27,907 nucleotides of DNA from JARFQH01 sp041299015 (GTDB lineage Bacteria; Desulfobacterota; Desulfobacteria; Desulfobacterales; SG8-13): assembly GCA_041299015.1 (NCBI GenBank), contig JBFYWB010000075.1, positions 1 to 27,907 on the forward strand, in the 5' to 3' direction. A model generated the notes under the pieces. That model did not search any database and had not been told where the DNA came from. It worked only from the letters and a program-made list of their open reading frames with translations. Made by a program: the position numbers and the translations under genes. Below, in pieces: positions 17,201 to 23,116 of this stretch (positions are counted from its first letter, which is position 1; the number at the start of each line of letters is the position of its first letter).

Positions 17201-17562
17201 ATCTGCGCTTGGAAACAGTCGCGCAAAAAGGCGTCAAACAGGAAATCAATCTTCGGGCGGTTGAAAATATCGCGCGTCTCGGCGGTGGAGGGAGCCCGTT
17301 CATGGGCCTGGCCGGATCGTTTGCGATGATTTTCAAGGAATTTCCCTACTGGAAAATCGGCATTGCCGCATCGCTTCAGAATGACGTTTTCCGGGTTAAC
17401 GGTACCATTCTAGAAGACGGCAAGGAATATCTGGTCAAAAAGAGTGGTTTTTCGGGCGTCGATGTAGTAAATTTGAACCCCAACAATTGGATCAGCTTCA
17501 AAGACATGCTGAAACGGATCAAACGCATATCGGGTTCGGGTGACGGCCCGGTGATTCGCTAG
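14272..17562 (+). CDS. AsmA/YdbH-like giant envelope protein, 1096 aa
   Basis: I start at ATG 14272 (MTDRPVTP, with GGGAT upstream); an open frame from 14167 adds 35 residues of unlikely sequence. Residues about 20-45 form one membrane anchor. A very long region of alternating beta strands follows, typical of AsmA-type repeating beta-groove proteins: GVAVTVGELSYSVNPLRLGLRDV at the start, and GVLRGRLDGVEVVNGQPQKFDLRLET with a PGISGLMTSVPVL segment near the end. TamB, YhdP and YdbH of this superfamily bridge the inner and outer membrane and carry phospholipid. The gene 15 nt downstream encodes a YdbL-type lipoprotein, as in the E. coli ydbH-ynbE-ydbL operon. This context favours a YdbH role over TamB or AsmA. 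Sequence alone does not settle the subfamily. Confidence 0.85.
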   Translation: MTDRPVTPHSKTKPPGRRAIRCLLLTIVALTTACLIALVLVGGYVYRHPSSIKHLLAERISELTGVAVTVGELSYSVNPLRLGLRDVAARPAEDRPGFDLQLGSLVVDARLSGPFGRRTLVVEHLRAEDFSARLNTDIRLPKALAEAASPSSMGRLIRRLIRFFLISDIEWSLLEANNGRLTITGEAMQLVLDGFRLKSDAAAGIDARGRMVVSRIGADTHVAVADCRIRLEPAVRTETGSLSGRLELSGGRIYGTSFSADGIAAAVRLIYQSDRNEIALSEMSIDGRLTAHPIATDALHPVQRLSFTGRGAYRLAEKVLDLSGWSFDAAGLLMASGTARLDIEPPFRLRLELAAGRLDADRFGLWYSAVSGKRPLPLTVAGQIDLKGEVEGPLTVKGSGWRANLRLMLQNVPVAYHDTDTRLQAVLSGGIQATGKLANPQLRLNLEADKMAITSRNAVLTGFQPLLNASGHFPVLEVNLRTRGAGANLTAGSRRLAQVKIEWDRGQINLRSGEFSLPRIVLSSATLANLEGALTRTADHTLLKLQGRNSGLLPTAAALGLLPADWRFAAADTLELTLKWQANDGGTLSGRIGLTEFGFSDPTESRFADNLTFAAETWARIGRDGHNIHSDIRLSAAAGEILWGAYYLNLGATPFTAAVVSKIRTDRAHLTLDRLETSLKDLIDLKASGSVEATAEDLKVDMTLQIPRTKAGPLYRHLIGEPYRYKKPALSDLRIEGHVGAQINVTAAARSLSAKGHAYWQQGLLDGSNMGLSLSGIDLGLPLWYRSTPSETTASPLKGHLKIARARLPHLGELPLMLEFDARPNHLTIQQPPTLRLLSGRLDIGPVVVTNLYHDRLKLETDLALEDLEIDTLLQTFWPHSVGGALSGRLDPLRFQNDTLSSRGTLTAALFNGSVQIIDPGISGLMTSVPVLTFDSRINDLDLEQMTSETTFGKIQGVLRGRLDGVEVVNGQPQKFDLRLETVAQKGVKQEINLRAVENIARLGGGGSPFMGLAGSFAMIFKEFPYWKIGIAASLQNDVFRVNGTILEDGKEYLVKKSGFSGVDVVNLNPNNWISFKDMLKRIKRISGSGDGPVIR

Positions 17563-17577
17563 GGTGGGGAGGTGCGC

Positions 17578-18126
17578 ATGAGATCGACCAACCGGATTTT
17601 ACGGGTGGTATCTTTTATCGCCGTTCTTCTGGTCGGTGCCTGTGTGACGATCAACATCTATTTTCCGGCCGAAAAAGTGGAGTCAGTGGCCGGTGAAATC
17701 GTAGAGGAGATCCGCGGACCGCAGTCGGAGGAACCGGTGCCGCCCGAAAAGAAGCCGCAAGGCAGCCTCAGGGAGCGTTCATTTTTTGCGTTCCTGGTGT
17801 CAAGCGCCTGGGCCGAAGAGATCACGACGGTCTCCAACCCCGCCATCCGGGAGTTGAAAAACCGGATGAGAAACCGTTACGCCGAACTCAAGCCCTGGTT
17901 TGCCGACGGGGTTCTCAAAGAAGGCGACGACGGCTATGTGGCCATTGCCCGAGCCGACAGCCTGAGCGTACGGGACAAAGGCACGCTCCGCAATCTGGTG
18001 GCCGCAGAAAACCTCGACCGCAAGAACCTCTACCTGGAAGTGGCCAAGGCGCTGAGCATCGACGCCGGTCAGCTCGACCGGGTGGCCGGGATCTTTGCCA
18101 AGGAATGGCAGAAGTCCTTGCCGTAG
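17578..18126 (+). CDS. YdbL-like (DUF1318) lipoprotein, 182 aa
   Basis: The ATG at 17578 follows GGGGAGG by five bases; the GTG at 17572 overlaps that site. Residues 7-21 form a signal peptide ending in VGA-C22, a lipobox. Mature residues VTINIYFPAEKVESVAGEIVEEI match the usual N-terminus of delta-proteobacterial DUF1318 lipoproteins and recall YnbE. A second hydrophobic stretch (SFFAFLVSSAWAEE, about 68-81) resembles a signal-peptide end, as if a YnbE-like lipoprotein were joined to a once-exported YdbL. The C-terminal part (RMRNRYAELKPWF...LYLEVAKALSIDAGQLDRVA) is the DUF1318/YdbL helical domain. It is 15 nt behind the AsmA/YdbH-like gene and almost surely co-transcribed, so it probably works with it at the outer membrane. 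Confidence 0.85.
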   Translation: MRSTNRILRVVSFIAVLLVGACVTINIYFPAEKVESVAGEIVEEIRGPQSEEPVPPEKKPQGSLRERSFFAFLVSSAWAEEITTVSNPAIRELKNRMRNRYAELKPWFADGVLKEGDDGYVAIARADSLSVRDKGTLRNLVAAENLDRKNLYLEVAKALSIDAGQLDRVAGIFAKEWQKSLP

Positions 18127-18218
18127 AGAGTTTACCCGCCGCATGTCGGCCTGCCGTTCGCTGAACGCAGCCGGCGGACTGCCGGCACCGAAGCCGAAGC
18201 AAACCGGTTGCAGCGCCG

Positions 18219-19151
18219 CTAGGGGACGAGCCAGAGGGCGCCTTTCGAAATTTTGTTCAACACCGTGTTGGTGACGCTGCCGGTAAAAAAACTCTTGTTG
18301 GCACCGCTGCGCCCCATCACGACCGTATCGAAATTACCGGATTGGACCTCTTTCAGGATGACGGCGCCTACATTGGAGAGGCCGGTCACTGTCTTGATTG
18401 CAATACGATCTTCCCCGATGTCGAATTCTTTGAGCTTCTTTAGGGCGACGGCATAGAAATTGTCGATGCAAACCTTATCACCCTTTAGAATCAAGTCTTC
18501 GAGCGCTTCGGCTTCGGTCTTCTCGAAATCGACCTCACAATAATCCTTGAGCTTGGGCCTGACGTGCAGGAATGTCAGGCTGATGTCGGCGGCGTCGCTC
18601 AAGGTAAACGCCAGGTGGTCGATCGCGCGCAGGCTGTATTCCGACCCGTCGATAGCCACCAGGAACCTGGAGGGCGCGACATCGCCGCCGATAATCCAGA
18701 CCGGAACAACCTTCGAGTTTTGGGCGACGTTGGATGAAACGCTGCCCATGAAAAGTTCCTGCAGACCTGAAATCCCGCGCCGACCGATGACAATGGCATC
18801 CAGCCGGGCTGCCTGCGCATACTCGATGATGTCCTTGGCGATATCGAGCTTGCGGGCCTGGGTCACGGTCTCAATGCGATCCTCGCCGACACCTTCCTGA
18901 ACCATCATCACCTTGTAATTCTCGAGAATCTCCCGGGAGGCGAACGCGTTTCTCTCCATCACCGCCTTCAACTTTTGGCGGGAGTCGGCGTTTTTCTTGG
19001 CCTCGTCAACCAGAAACTGCGACACCATCGGCTGGGCGTTGAAGAGAACGTAGTTCAGGTTATCCAGCCGGGCAGACAGCCGGGTGACATAGCGGATCGC
19101 ATTTTTGGAATACAACGAATCGTCGACGGTAATCATTATTTTTTTCCCCAT
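18219..19151 (-). CDS. Tandem universal stress protein (two UspA domains), 310 aa
   Basis: Two UspA folds in one chain. The first opens with KKIMITVDDSLYSKNAIRYV and ends in the ATP-binding loop IVIGRRGISGLQELFMGSVSSNV. The second opens with RFLVAIDGSEYSLRAIDHLAF and ends in VVMGRSGANKSFFTGSVTNTV. Both loops keep G-x-x-G-x(9)-G-S, so both should bind ATP. The protein is cytosolic. Universal stress proteins are induced by starvation and other stress, but their molecular role varies. AAAGG precedes the ATG at 19151, and a promoter (TTGAAC-N16-TATGTT) lies in the AT-rich gap shared with the plus-strand genes. The length is typical of fused UspE-like proteins. Confidence 0.93.
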   Translation of the reverse strand: MGKKIMITVDDSLYSKNAIRYVTRLSARLDNLNYVLFNAQPMVSQFLVDEAKKNADSRQKLKAVMERNAFASREILENYKVMMVQEGVGEDRIETVTQARKLDIAKDIIEYAQAARLDAIVIGRRGISGLQELFMGSVSSNVAQNSKVVPVWIIGGDVAPSRFLVAIDGSEYSLRAIDHLAFTLSDAADISLTFLHVRPKLKDYCEVDFEKTEAEALEDLILKGDKVCIDNFYAVALKKLKEFDIGEDRIAIKTVTGLSNVGAVILKEVQSGNFDTVVMGRSGANKSFFTGSVTNTVLNKISKGALWLVP

Positions 19152-19167
19152 GCGCGCAACCTTTCTT

Positions 19168-19197
19168 TTAACATGACTTATCGAATGGAATTAAAAT
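19168..19197 (+). promoter_or_regulatory. Weak candidate promoter for the small ORF and gspA-like gene
   Basis: TTAACA (19168-19173), 18-nt spacer, TAAAAT (19192-19197), in an AT-rich stretch. The predicted start near 19204 lies just before the AAGGAG site of the 35-codon ORF. Confidence 0.3.
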
Positions 19198-19205
19198 TAA
19201 AAATT

Positions 19206-19233
19206 AACATAAGGAGAATATGAAAAAGTTCAA
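19206..19233 (-). promoter_or_regulatory. Candidate promoter of the universal stress protein gene
   Basis: On the minus strand, TTGAAC (19233-19228), a 16-nt spacer and TATGTT (19211-19206). The predicted leader is about 48 nt. It lies antisense to the start of the 35-codon ORF. Confidence 0.4.
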
Positions 19234-19327
19234 TCGATTTTCGCTCATTCGACCCACAGATGTGACTGAAACCTTCGCTTGCGCCGATCTTATGCGGGTG
19301 CTTGCAAAAACATGTGAAAAATTTTAG
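19220..19327 (+). CDS. Candidate 35-aa small protein or leader peptide
   Basis: ATG at 19220, TAG at 19325-19327, with AAGGAG ending three bases before the ATG (a somewhat short spacing). The product begins MKKFNRFSLIRPTDVTETF, contains two cysteines (C21, C32) and ends basic-acidic (KTCEKF). No membrane segment is seen. It ends 105 nt before the gspA-like start on the same strand, so it may be a leader peptide or an independent small protein. I know no homologue. Evidence is the ribosome site, the AT-rich promoter-like upstream and the position. A chance ORF remains possible. Confidence 0.4.
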   Translation: MKKFNRFSLIRPTDVTETFACADLMRVLAKTCEKF

Positions 19328-19432
19328 ATTACCTTATTGAGTTTATCTAGAAAGTTTTTCGGTCATCCACAGGCATCGTCCGCTGGTTTCCAAACCGTAA
19401 ATACGATTCACCCCTATGAGAATCGGAACCGC

Positions 19433-20866
19433 ATGTATCGGCACCAGTTTGGTTTCAAAAAAAACCCGTTCAGACAATCCACCGACCTTGAGCGTCTTTT
19501 TCTTGGTCGTCACCACGAGGAAGCCCTCGCCCACCTGACGTATGCCGTCATCGAAGGCGAGGGCTTCAGTGTGATTACCGGCGAGAGCGGGGTCGGGAAA
19601 ACAACGGTCTGCCGATCTTTCGTTGAACGCCTGGACCGGCAAGTCGTTGCCGCTTTCATCACGGCTGCGCCTGGTCTTAGCCCGTTACAGCTGTTGAAAA
19701 CCATCACCACCGAACTCGGGGTCCACTCCGGAATCCGAACGATAAAGGATTTGACGGATGCCCTCAATGCATTTCTGATCCAGAAAAAACACGAAGACAA
19801 AAAGGTGGCCTTGTTTATCGACGACGCCCACCTGCTCTCGAATGAGGCGCTGGAGCAGGTCCGTCTGCTGTCGAACCTGGAGACAACCCGCGACAAACTG
19901 CTGCAGATCGTTCTGATCGGCCGGCCGGCGCTTTCCGATATTCTCGGTTCCCCTTCCCTGCGACAGATCGGACAGCGGGTTTCGGTCAACTACTTCATCA
20001 GCCCCCTCGATTACGAAGAAACGGTCGCCTATGTCCAGCACCGCATCTCGATATCCTCGACGGGGCCGCCCGTGAGATTCGACCAGGCGGCCATTCGAAC
20101 GGTCCATAAATTCACCGACGGAATTCCGCGTCGAATCAACACCGCCTGTGACCGGATTTTGACGGAGGCCTACAAGCGCAGGGAAAGAAGCATCAGCGCC
20201 AAGACGGCCATAGACGTCCTCCGCCAAAGGCCCAAAGGATCCCAAGACATATTGCCGCCGGGATTTTTCCGCCGCAATCCGCTACTGCTGGTCGGCTCGG
20301 GAATTCTGTTGCTGGCGGTCATCGCGGGTTGGGTCTATATTTCGAGCGAACCGAAAACGGGCAAACCGAGTCCTGCACCGGGCACCCAAGCAGACAAGCT
20401 CGCCGAGCAGAAGCGGGCGCAGCCGCCGGCGGCACCGGCCGGCACTGGATTGGTCCCAGCCGCACCTTCAGTCCAGGCGGAATCTGACGGAGCGGCTGAA
20501 AAAAAGGATGCGGCGCCGGTTGACAAGGACCAATTGCTGGCCGTGCTCGACTCCATGCGGCTCCAGCATAACCTGGACCGAATCGAGACCACCGCCGCCG
20601 TCGGCTCCGAACCGTCGACCGAATTGAGCTACTCCGTTCAGGTCGGGGCGTTTTTGATGGAAGCCAATGCGCAGCGCCGCGCCGACCAGTTGACGAGCAA
20701 AGGCTACACGCCGCAAATCACCGCCGTAACGGACCCGCAAGAGCGTATCTGGTACACCGTGCGCATCGGAGATTTTCCCTCGATCGAGCTGGCCCAGAAA
20801 CTGGCCGATGAGTTTTCGGCCCGCGAAAAAAAAGCGTCAGTCGTTCGGCCCTTCAACGCGTATTGA
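19433..20866 (+). CDS. GspA-like AAA ATPase fused to a SPOR domain, 477 aa
   Basis: The start chosen is ATG 19433 (MYRHQFGFKKNPF, the GspA-type opening), with a weak CGGA upstream; a frame from 19337 adds 32 residues. AAA+ domain: Walker A GESGVGKTT (50-58), Walker B VALFIDDAH (125-133), sensor LIGRPAL (161-167). The residue after the Walker B aspartate is Asp instead of the usual Glu (the neighbour has VDEAQ). A membrane helix at about 283-302 is followed by an Ala/Pro-rich linker and a C-terminal SPOR domain (about 398-473: YSVQVGAFLMEANAQRRADQL...YTVRIGDFPS). SPOR domains bind glycan strands stripped of peptide at division sites. It is a paralogue of the 8462-10159 ATPase over the first 260 residues. 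I infer a wall-linked, possibly septal, motor. The partner is unknown. Confidence 0.9.
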   Translation: MYRHQFGFKKNPFRQSTDLERLFLGRHHEEALAHLTYAVIEGEGFSVITGESGVGKTTVCRSFVERLDRQVVAAFITAAPGLSPLQLLKTITTELGVHSGIRTIKDLTDALNAFLIQKKHEDKKVALFIDDAHLLSNEALEQVRLLSNLETTRDKLLQIVLIGRPALSDILGSPSLRQIGQRVSVNYFISPLDYEETVAYVQHRISISSTGPPVRFDQAAIRTVHKFTDGIPRRINTACDRILTEAYKRRERSISAKTAIDVLRQRPKGSQDILPPGFFRRNPLLLVGSGILLLAVIAGWVYISSEPKTGKPSPAPGTQADKLAEQKRAQPPAAPAGTGLVPAAPSVQAESDGAAEKKDAAPVDKDQLLAVLDSMRLQHNLDRIETTAAVGSEPSTELSYSVQVGAFLMEANAQRRADQLTSKGYTPQITAVTDPQERIWYTVRIGDFPSIELAQKLADEFSAREKKASVVRPFNAY

Positions 20867-20885
20867 CAATCGGCCGACTTTTTTT
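20843..20885 (+). terminator. Probable intrinsic terminator of the SPOR-ATPase gene
   Basis: GTTCGGCC (20843-20850) can pair with GGCCGAC (20872-20878), with one bulged T, and is followed directly by seven Ts (20879-20885). The left arm lies inside the last codons. The loop is long (about 21 nt). Confidence 0.45.
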
Positions 20886-20893
20886 AAAACGGG

Positions 20894-20981
20894 GGTTGAG
20901 GGCGCCGACACCCGCCGACCCGTCCTCGCGCCGTCCTGCCGCAAAGGCCTTTCTGTCGCATTTCACTGGTTGAGGGCGCCG
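20894..20981. repeat. 14-bp direct repeat in a convergent intergenic gap
   Basis: GGTTGAGGGCGCCG occurs at 20894-20907 and 20968-20981, 74 nt apart, between the SPOR-ATPase gene and the convergent surE. No other copy was noticed in the window. Function unknown. Confidence 0.6.
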
Positions 20982-21000
20982 GAGGGGGGCGGCGGCCTTT

Positions 21001-21684
21001 TCACAACGATAGGCGCGTAATTGACACCTCGCCCCCAAAGCACACCGCGACATCCATTCCCGGATCACGCGGACGCTCATGGATCGTGCCCTCGTAAACA
21101 AAGCCATCGCCATCCTGCCGGTAAACGTACCGATGGGGATTGACGTCCGGTTTGCAGAAGCGGTAGGGCACATCGCCACGGGGTGAGAGGGGATGGGGTA
21201 GATTGATGTTCCAGTAACAGCCGCTCGGGAGTTCCAAGTTCATGAGCAGGCCGATGATCCGTGCCGCGAGCCGACCCGTGACGTCCCAATCAATCGGGCA
21301 ATCACGGGCGATGTACTGCGACACCGCGATCGACCGACGGCCCAAAATGGCGGCCTCACGCGCCGCCGCAACCGTACCGGATTGGTAAATGTCAGAGCCC
21401 AGGTTGGCTCCGGGATTGATGCCGGCGATTAGCCAGTCGGTGTCCGGCGCAAAAACCTTCAGGGCCATTCGAACGCAATCGACCGGCGTGCCGCCGACGC
21501 CGTATCGGTCTTCAGCCAGCCGTCTGACCGGAATAGGGGTTCTGGTCGTCACCCGGTGGCCGACGCCCGACTGGGCCGTTTCCGGCGCCACGATCACTGG
21601 GTCGCCATGCACGGCGGCGATCTGTTTCAGTGTCTCGAGTCCCGGCATATCGATGCCGTCGTCGTTGGTCACCACGATCTTCAA
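21001..21684 (-). CDS. surE: 5'/3'-nucleotidase SurE, 227 aa
   Basis: I start at the TTG at 21682-21684, with GAGGTG six bases upstream, giving (M)KIVVTNDDG, the usual SurE N-terminus; the frame to 21705 (GTG) lacks a site. Metal-binding residues fall where expected: D8, D9, S39 (AQSGVGH) and N90 (GINPGAN). GTPVDCV at 65-71 and SGTVAAAREA are family signatures. SurE removes phosphate from nucleoside monophosphates and is linked to stationary-phase survival. The protein is cytosolic. Its ribosome site lies inside the end of the glycosyltransferase gene (stop at 21690, 5 nt gap), so the two are translationally close and likely one operon. Confidence 0.93.
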   Translation of the reverse strand: MKIVVTNDDGIDMPGLETLKQIAAVHGDPVIVAPETAQSGVGHRVTTRTPIPVRRLAEDRYGVGGTPVDCVRMALKVFAPDTDWLIAGINPGANLGSDIYQSGTVAAAREAAILGRRSIAVSQYIARDCPIDWDVTGRLAARIIGLLMNLELPSGCYWNINLPHPLSPRGDVPYRFCKPDVNPHRYVYRQDGDGFVYEGTIHERPRDPGMDVAVCFGGEVSITRLSL

Positions 21685-21689
21685 TTTAT

Positions 21690-22856
21690 TCACCTCGATT
21701 TCCACAGCGGCTCTCGGTTTAAAGGGTCGCTTCGCCGGGTGACATTCCGGTTATCCAATATGCTGCAGATGTAAGCGGCCATCTGCTCCGCTGCGTTGCT
21801 CTCCATGCGCCGCTGCCGGGGCAAGTCGAGAAGTTTCGGCAGGATCGTCAGCCAGCGGCCGCTGCTGAAATCCGCTTCTGAAAGGGCAATGCCCCGCATC
21901 TGTCTGGAGACGAAGTCGACCAGTCCGGGGGATTCCGGGTAGGGGTAGCGTGCGACGTGACCGAAGGGTACTCCGGCGGCGTATACCTCTGCGATGGTGC
22001 TGTAGCCGACTTTGCCGACGACTGCGTCGCTGGCATTGACCAGATCGGGATGAAAAAAAACGGAGCGATGAGGCAGTAAAACAACATTCTGGTGGGATTC
22101 GGGCGAGCGGCTGCCGCCCGGAACAATAAAAGTTACGCCGGCAAACTTTTTCAGTTGATCCAGAAAACCGTGCCGCTCCGGTATCCCTCCGGTGGTGATC
22201 AGCACGATTTTCATTGTGTCCGGTATCCCCAGCCTGCGCCGGATGTCAGGGCCGGCCGTTCTGAATTTGCGACTGATCGGCCCGACGGTTAAATCGGCCG
22301 CCTCCCGGAAACAAACCGGTTCGGTCTGGATGTGGTGGTCGGCCGCATCAAAGCAGCGCCGCATATAACTGATGTGACGGGCCATCCTTTCGGCAACCGC
22401 CGGATAGCCGGCATATATCCGGTCCCAGGTAAAATTTTCGATCAGGACCGAAGGTATTCCGCTTTTGCGGCCGACGGCAATTCCCAGTGGTGCGATGTCG
22501 CACAAAATCAGCCGACACATTCTGCGGCGAACCTGTTCGGCCAGATCCGCGACCAGAGCGGCGGCAAAAGGCAAAAATGCGTCCAAGCTTGCCGCGGTTC
22601 GCTCTATGTCCTCCCGGAAGGCGTTCTGTTGAACCAGTCCGATGTCGGTTGCGACCGGATGCCAGGAGAAGGGTACCGAAAGGGAGTCCGTAAAAAACCA
22701 GGCCGGAACGGTGGTGAAAATCTCGAAGTGGCACCGCCCGAGCCGGGTGCCTACAGCCTCCATGGTGGCGGCGGCACGGGCGGCATGGCCGAATCCATGC
22801 GGTGATATGAAACAGGCGATTCTCGGCGGATCCGGTCGATGGGTCTCATCTCGCAT
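21690..22856 (-). CDS. GT28/MurG-like glycosyltransferase, 388 aa
   Basis: The start is ATG at 22854-22856. An open frame to 22985 runs through the promoter and is rejected. Residues 13-27 (ACFISPHGFGHAARA) match the glycine-rich donor/acceptor loop G-x-G-H of GT-B enzymes such as MurG. KIVLITTGGIPE (about 233-244) opens the C-terminal Rossmann domain. DAVVGKVGYSTIAEVYAAGVPFGHVAR (about 295-321) matches the nucleotide-sugar binding G-x-x-x-x-x-E-x-x-x-x-G-x-P signature. It probably transfers a sugar from a nucleotide donor in the cytosol; the acceptor is unknown. No Shine-Dalgarno is visible, and the -10 box ends 7 nt upstream, so the mRNA should be leaderless. surE follows after 5 nt. Confidence 0.85.
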   Translation of the reverse strand: MRDETHRPDPPRIACFISPHGFGHAARAAATMEAVGTRLGRCHFEIFTTVPAWFFTDSLSVPFSWHPVATDIGLVQQNAFREDIERTAASLDAFLPFAAALVADLAEQVRRRMCRLILCDIAPLGIAVGRKSGIPSVLIENFTWDRIYAGYPAVAERMARHISYMRRCFDAADHHIQTEPVCFREAADLTVGPISRKFRTAGPDIRRRLGIPDTMKIVLITTGGIPERHGFLDQLKKFAGVTFIVPGGSRSPESHQNVVLLPHRSVFFHPDLVNASDAVVGKVGYSTIAEVYAAGVPFGHVARYPYPESPGLVDFVSRQMRGIALSEADFSSGRWLTILPKLLDLPRQRRMESNAAEQMAAYICSILDNRNVTRRSDPLNREPLWKSR

Positions 22857-22863
22857 GGTCGTG

Positions 22864-22892
22864 AGGATACCAAGGACAAATGGGGGGGTCAA
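22864..22892 (-). promoter_or_regulatory. Promoter of the glycosyltransferase-surE operon, leaderless spacing
   Basis: On the minus strand, TTGACC (22892-22887), a 17-nt spacer and TATCCT (22869-22864). The -10 box ends 7 nt before the ATG, so transcription should begin at or next to the start codon. Confidence 0.55.
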
Positions 22893-22958
22893 GGGAATCG
22901 GGAAATCACGCCCGGTCTTCTGCGTGTGGCGCAGGCACCGGCCGCCGGAAAAATTCTG

Positions 22959-22986
22959 TTGACAGCCTGGCGTGATTTGATACACT
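22959..22986 (+). promoter_or_regulatory. Promoter upstream of lnt
   Basis: TTGACA (22959-22964), 16-nt spacer, TACACT (22981-22986). The predicted start is near 22993, about 30 nt before the terminator hairpin at 23022-23047. Confidence 0.6.
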
Positions 22987-23021
22987 ACCCCGGCACGTGG
23001 AAATGAGCCTAAATGACAATC

Positions 23022-23047
23022 AAACCCCCTCTGAAGGGGGTTTTTTT
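23022..23047 (+). terminator. Strong intrinsic terminator in the lnt leader
   Basis: AAACCCCCT (23022-23030), a CTGA loop and AGGGGGTTT (23035-23043), with seven Ts at 23041-23047. It is a textbook intrinsic terminator placed between the promoter at 22959-22986 and lnt. It lies inside an open frame (GTG 22997, ATG 23003) that continues in phase into lnt, so it could be an attenuator or end a short RNA. Confidence 0.75.
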
Positions 23048-23116
23048 ATCGGTTGCGTGGTGCCGCCGGTACCCGGCAAGCCTGTCGATGCAGGCCCAAC
23101 CGATTATCAGCCTGAA

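Noticed and set aside
18160..18185. GCCGGC repeats after the YdbL-like gene as a terminator
   Set aside because: Short GC palindromes with no T-run on either strand; common in this base composition.
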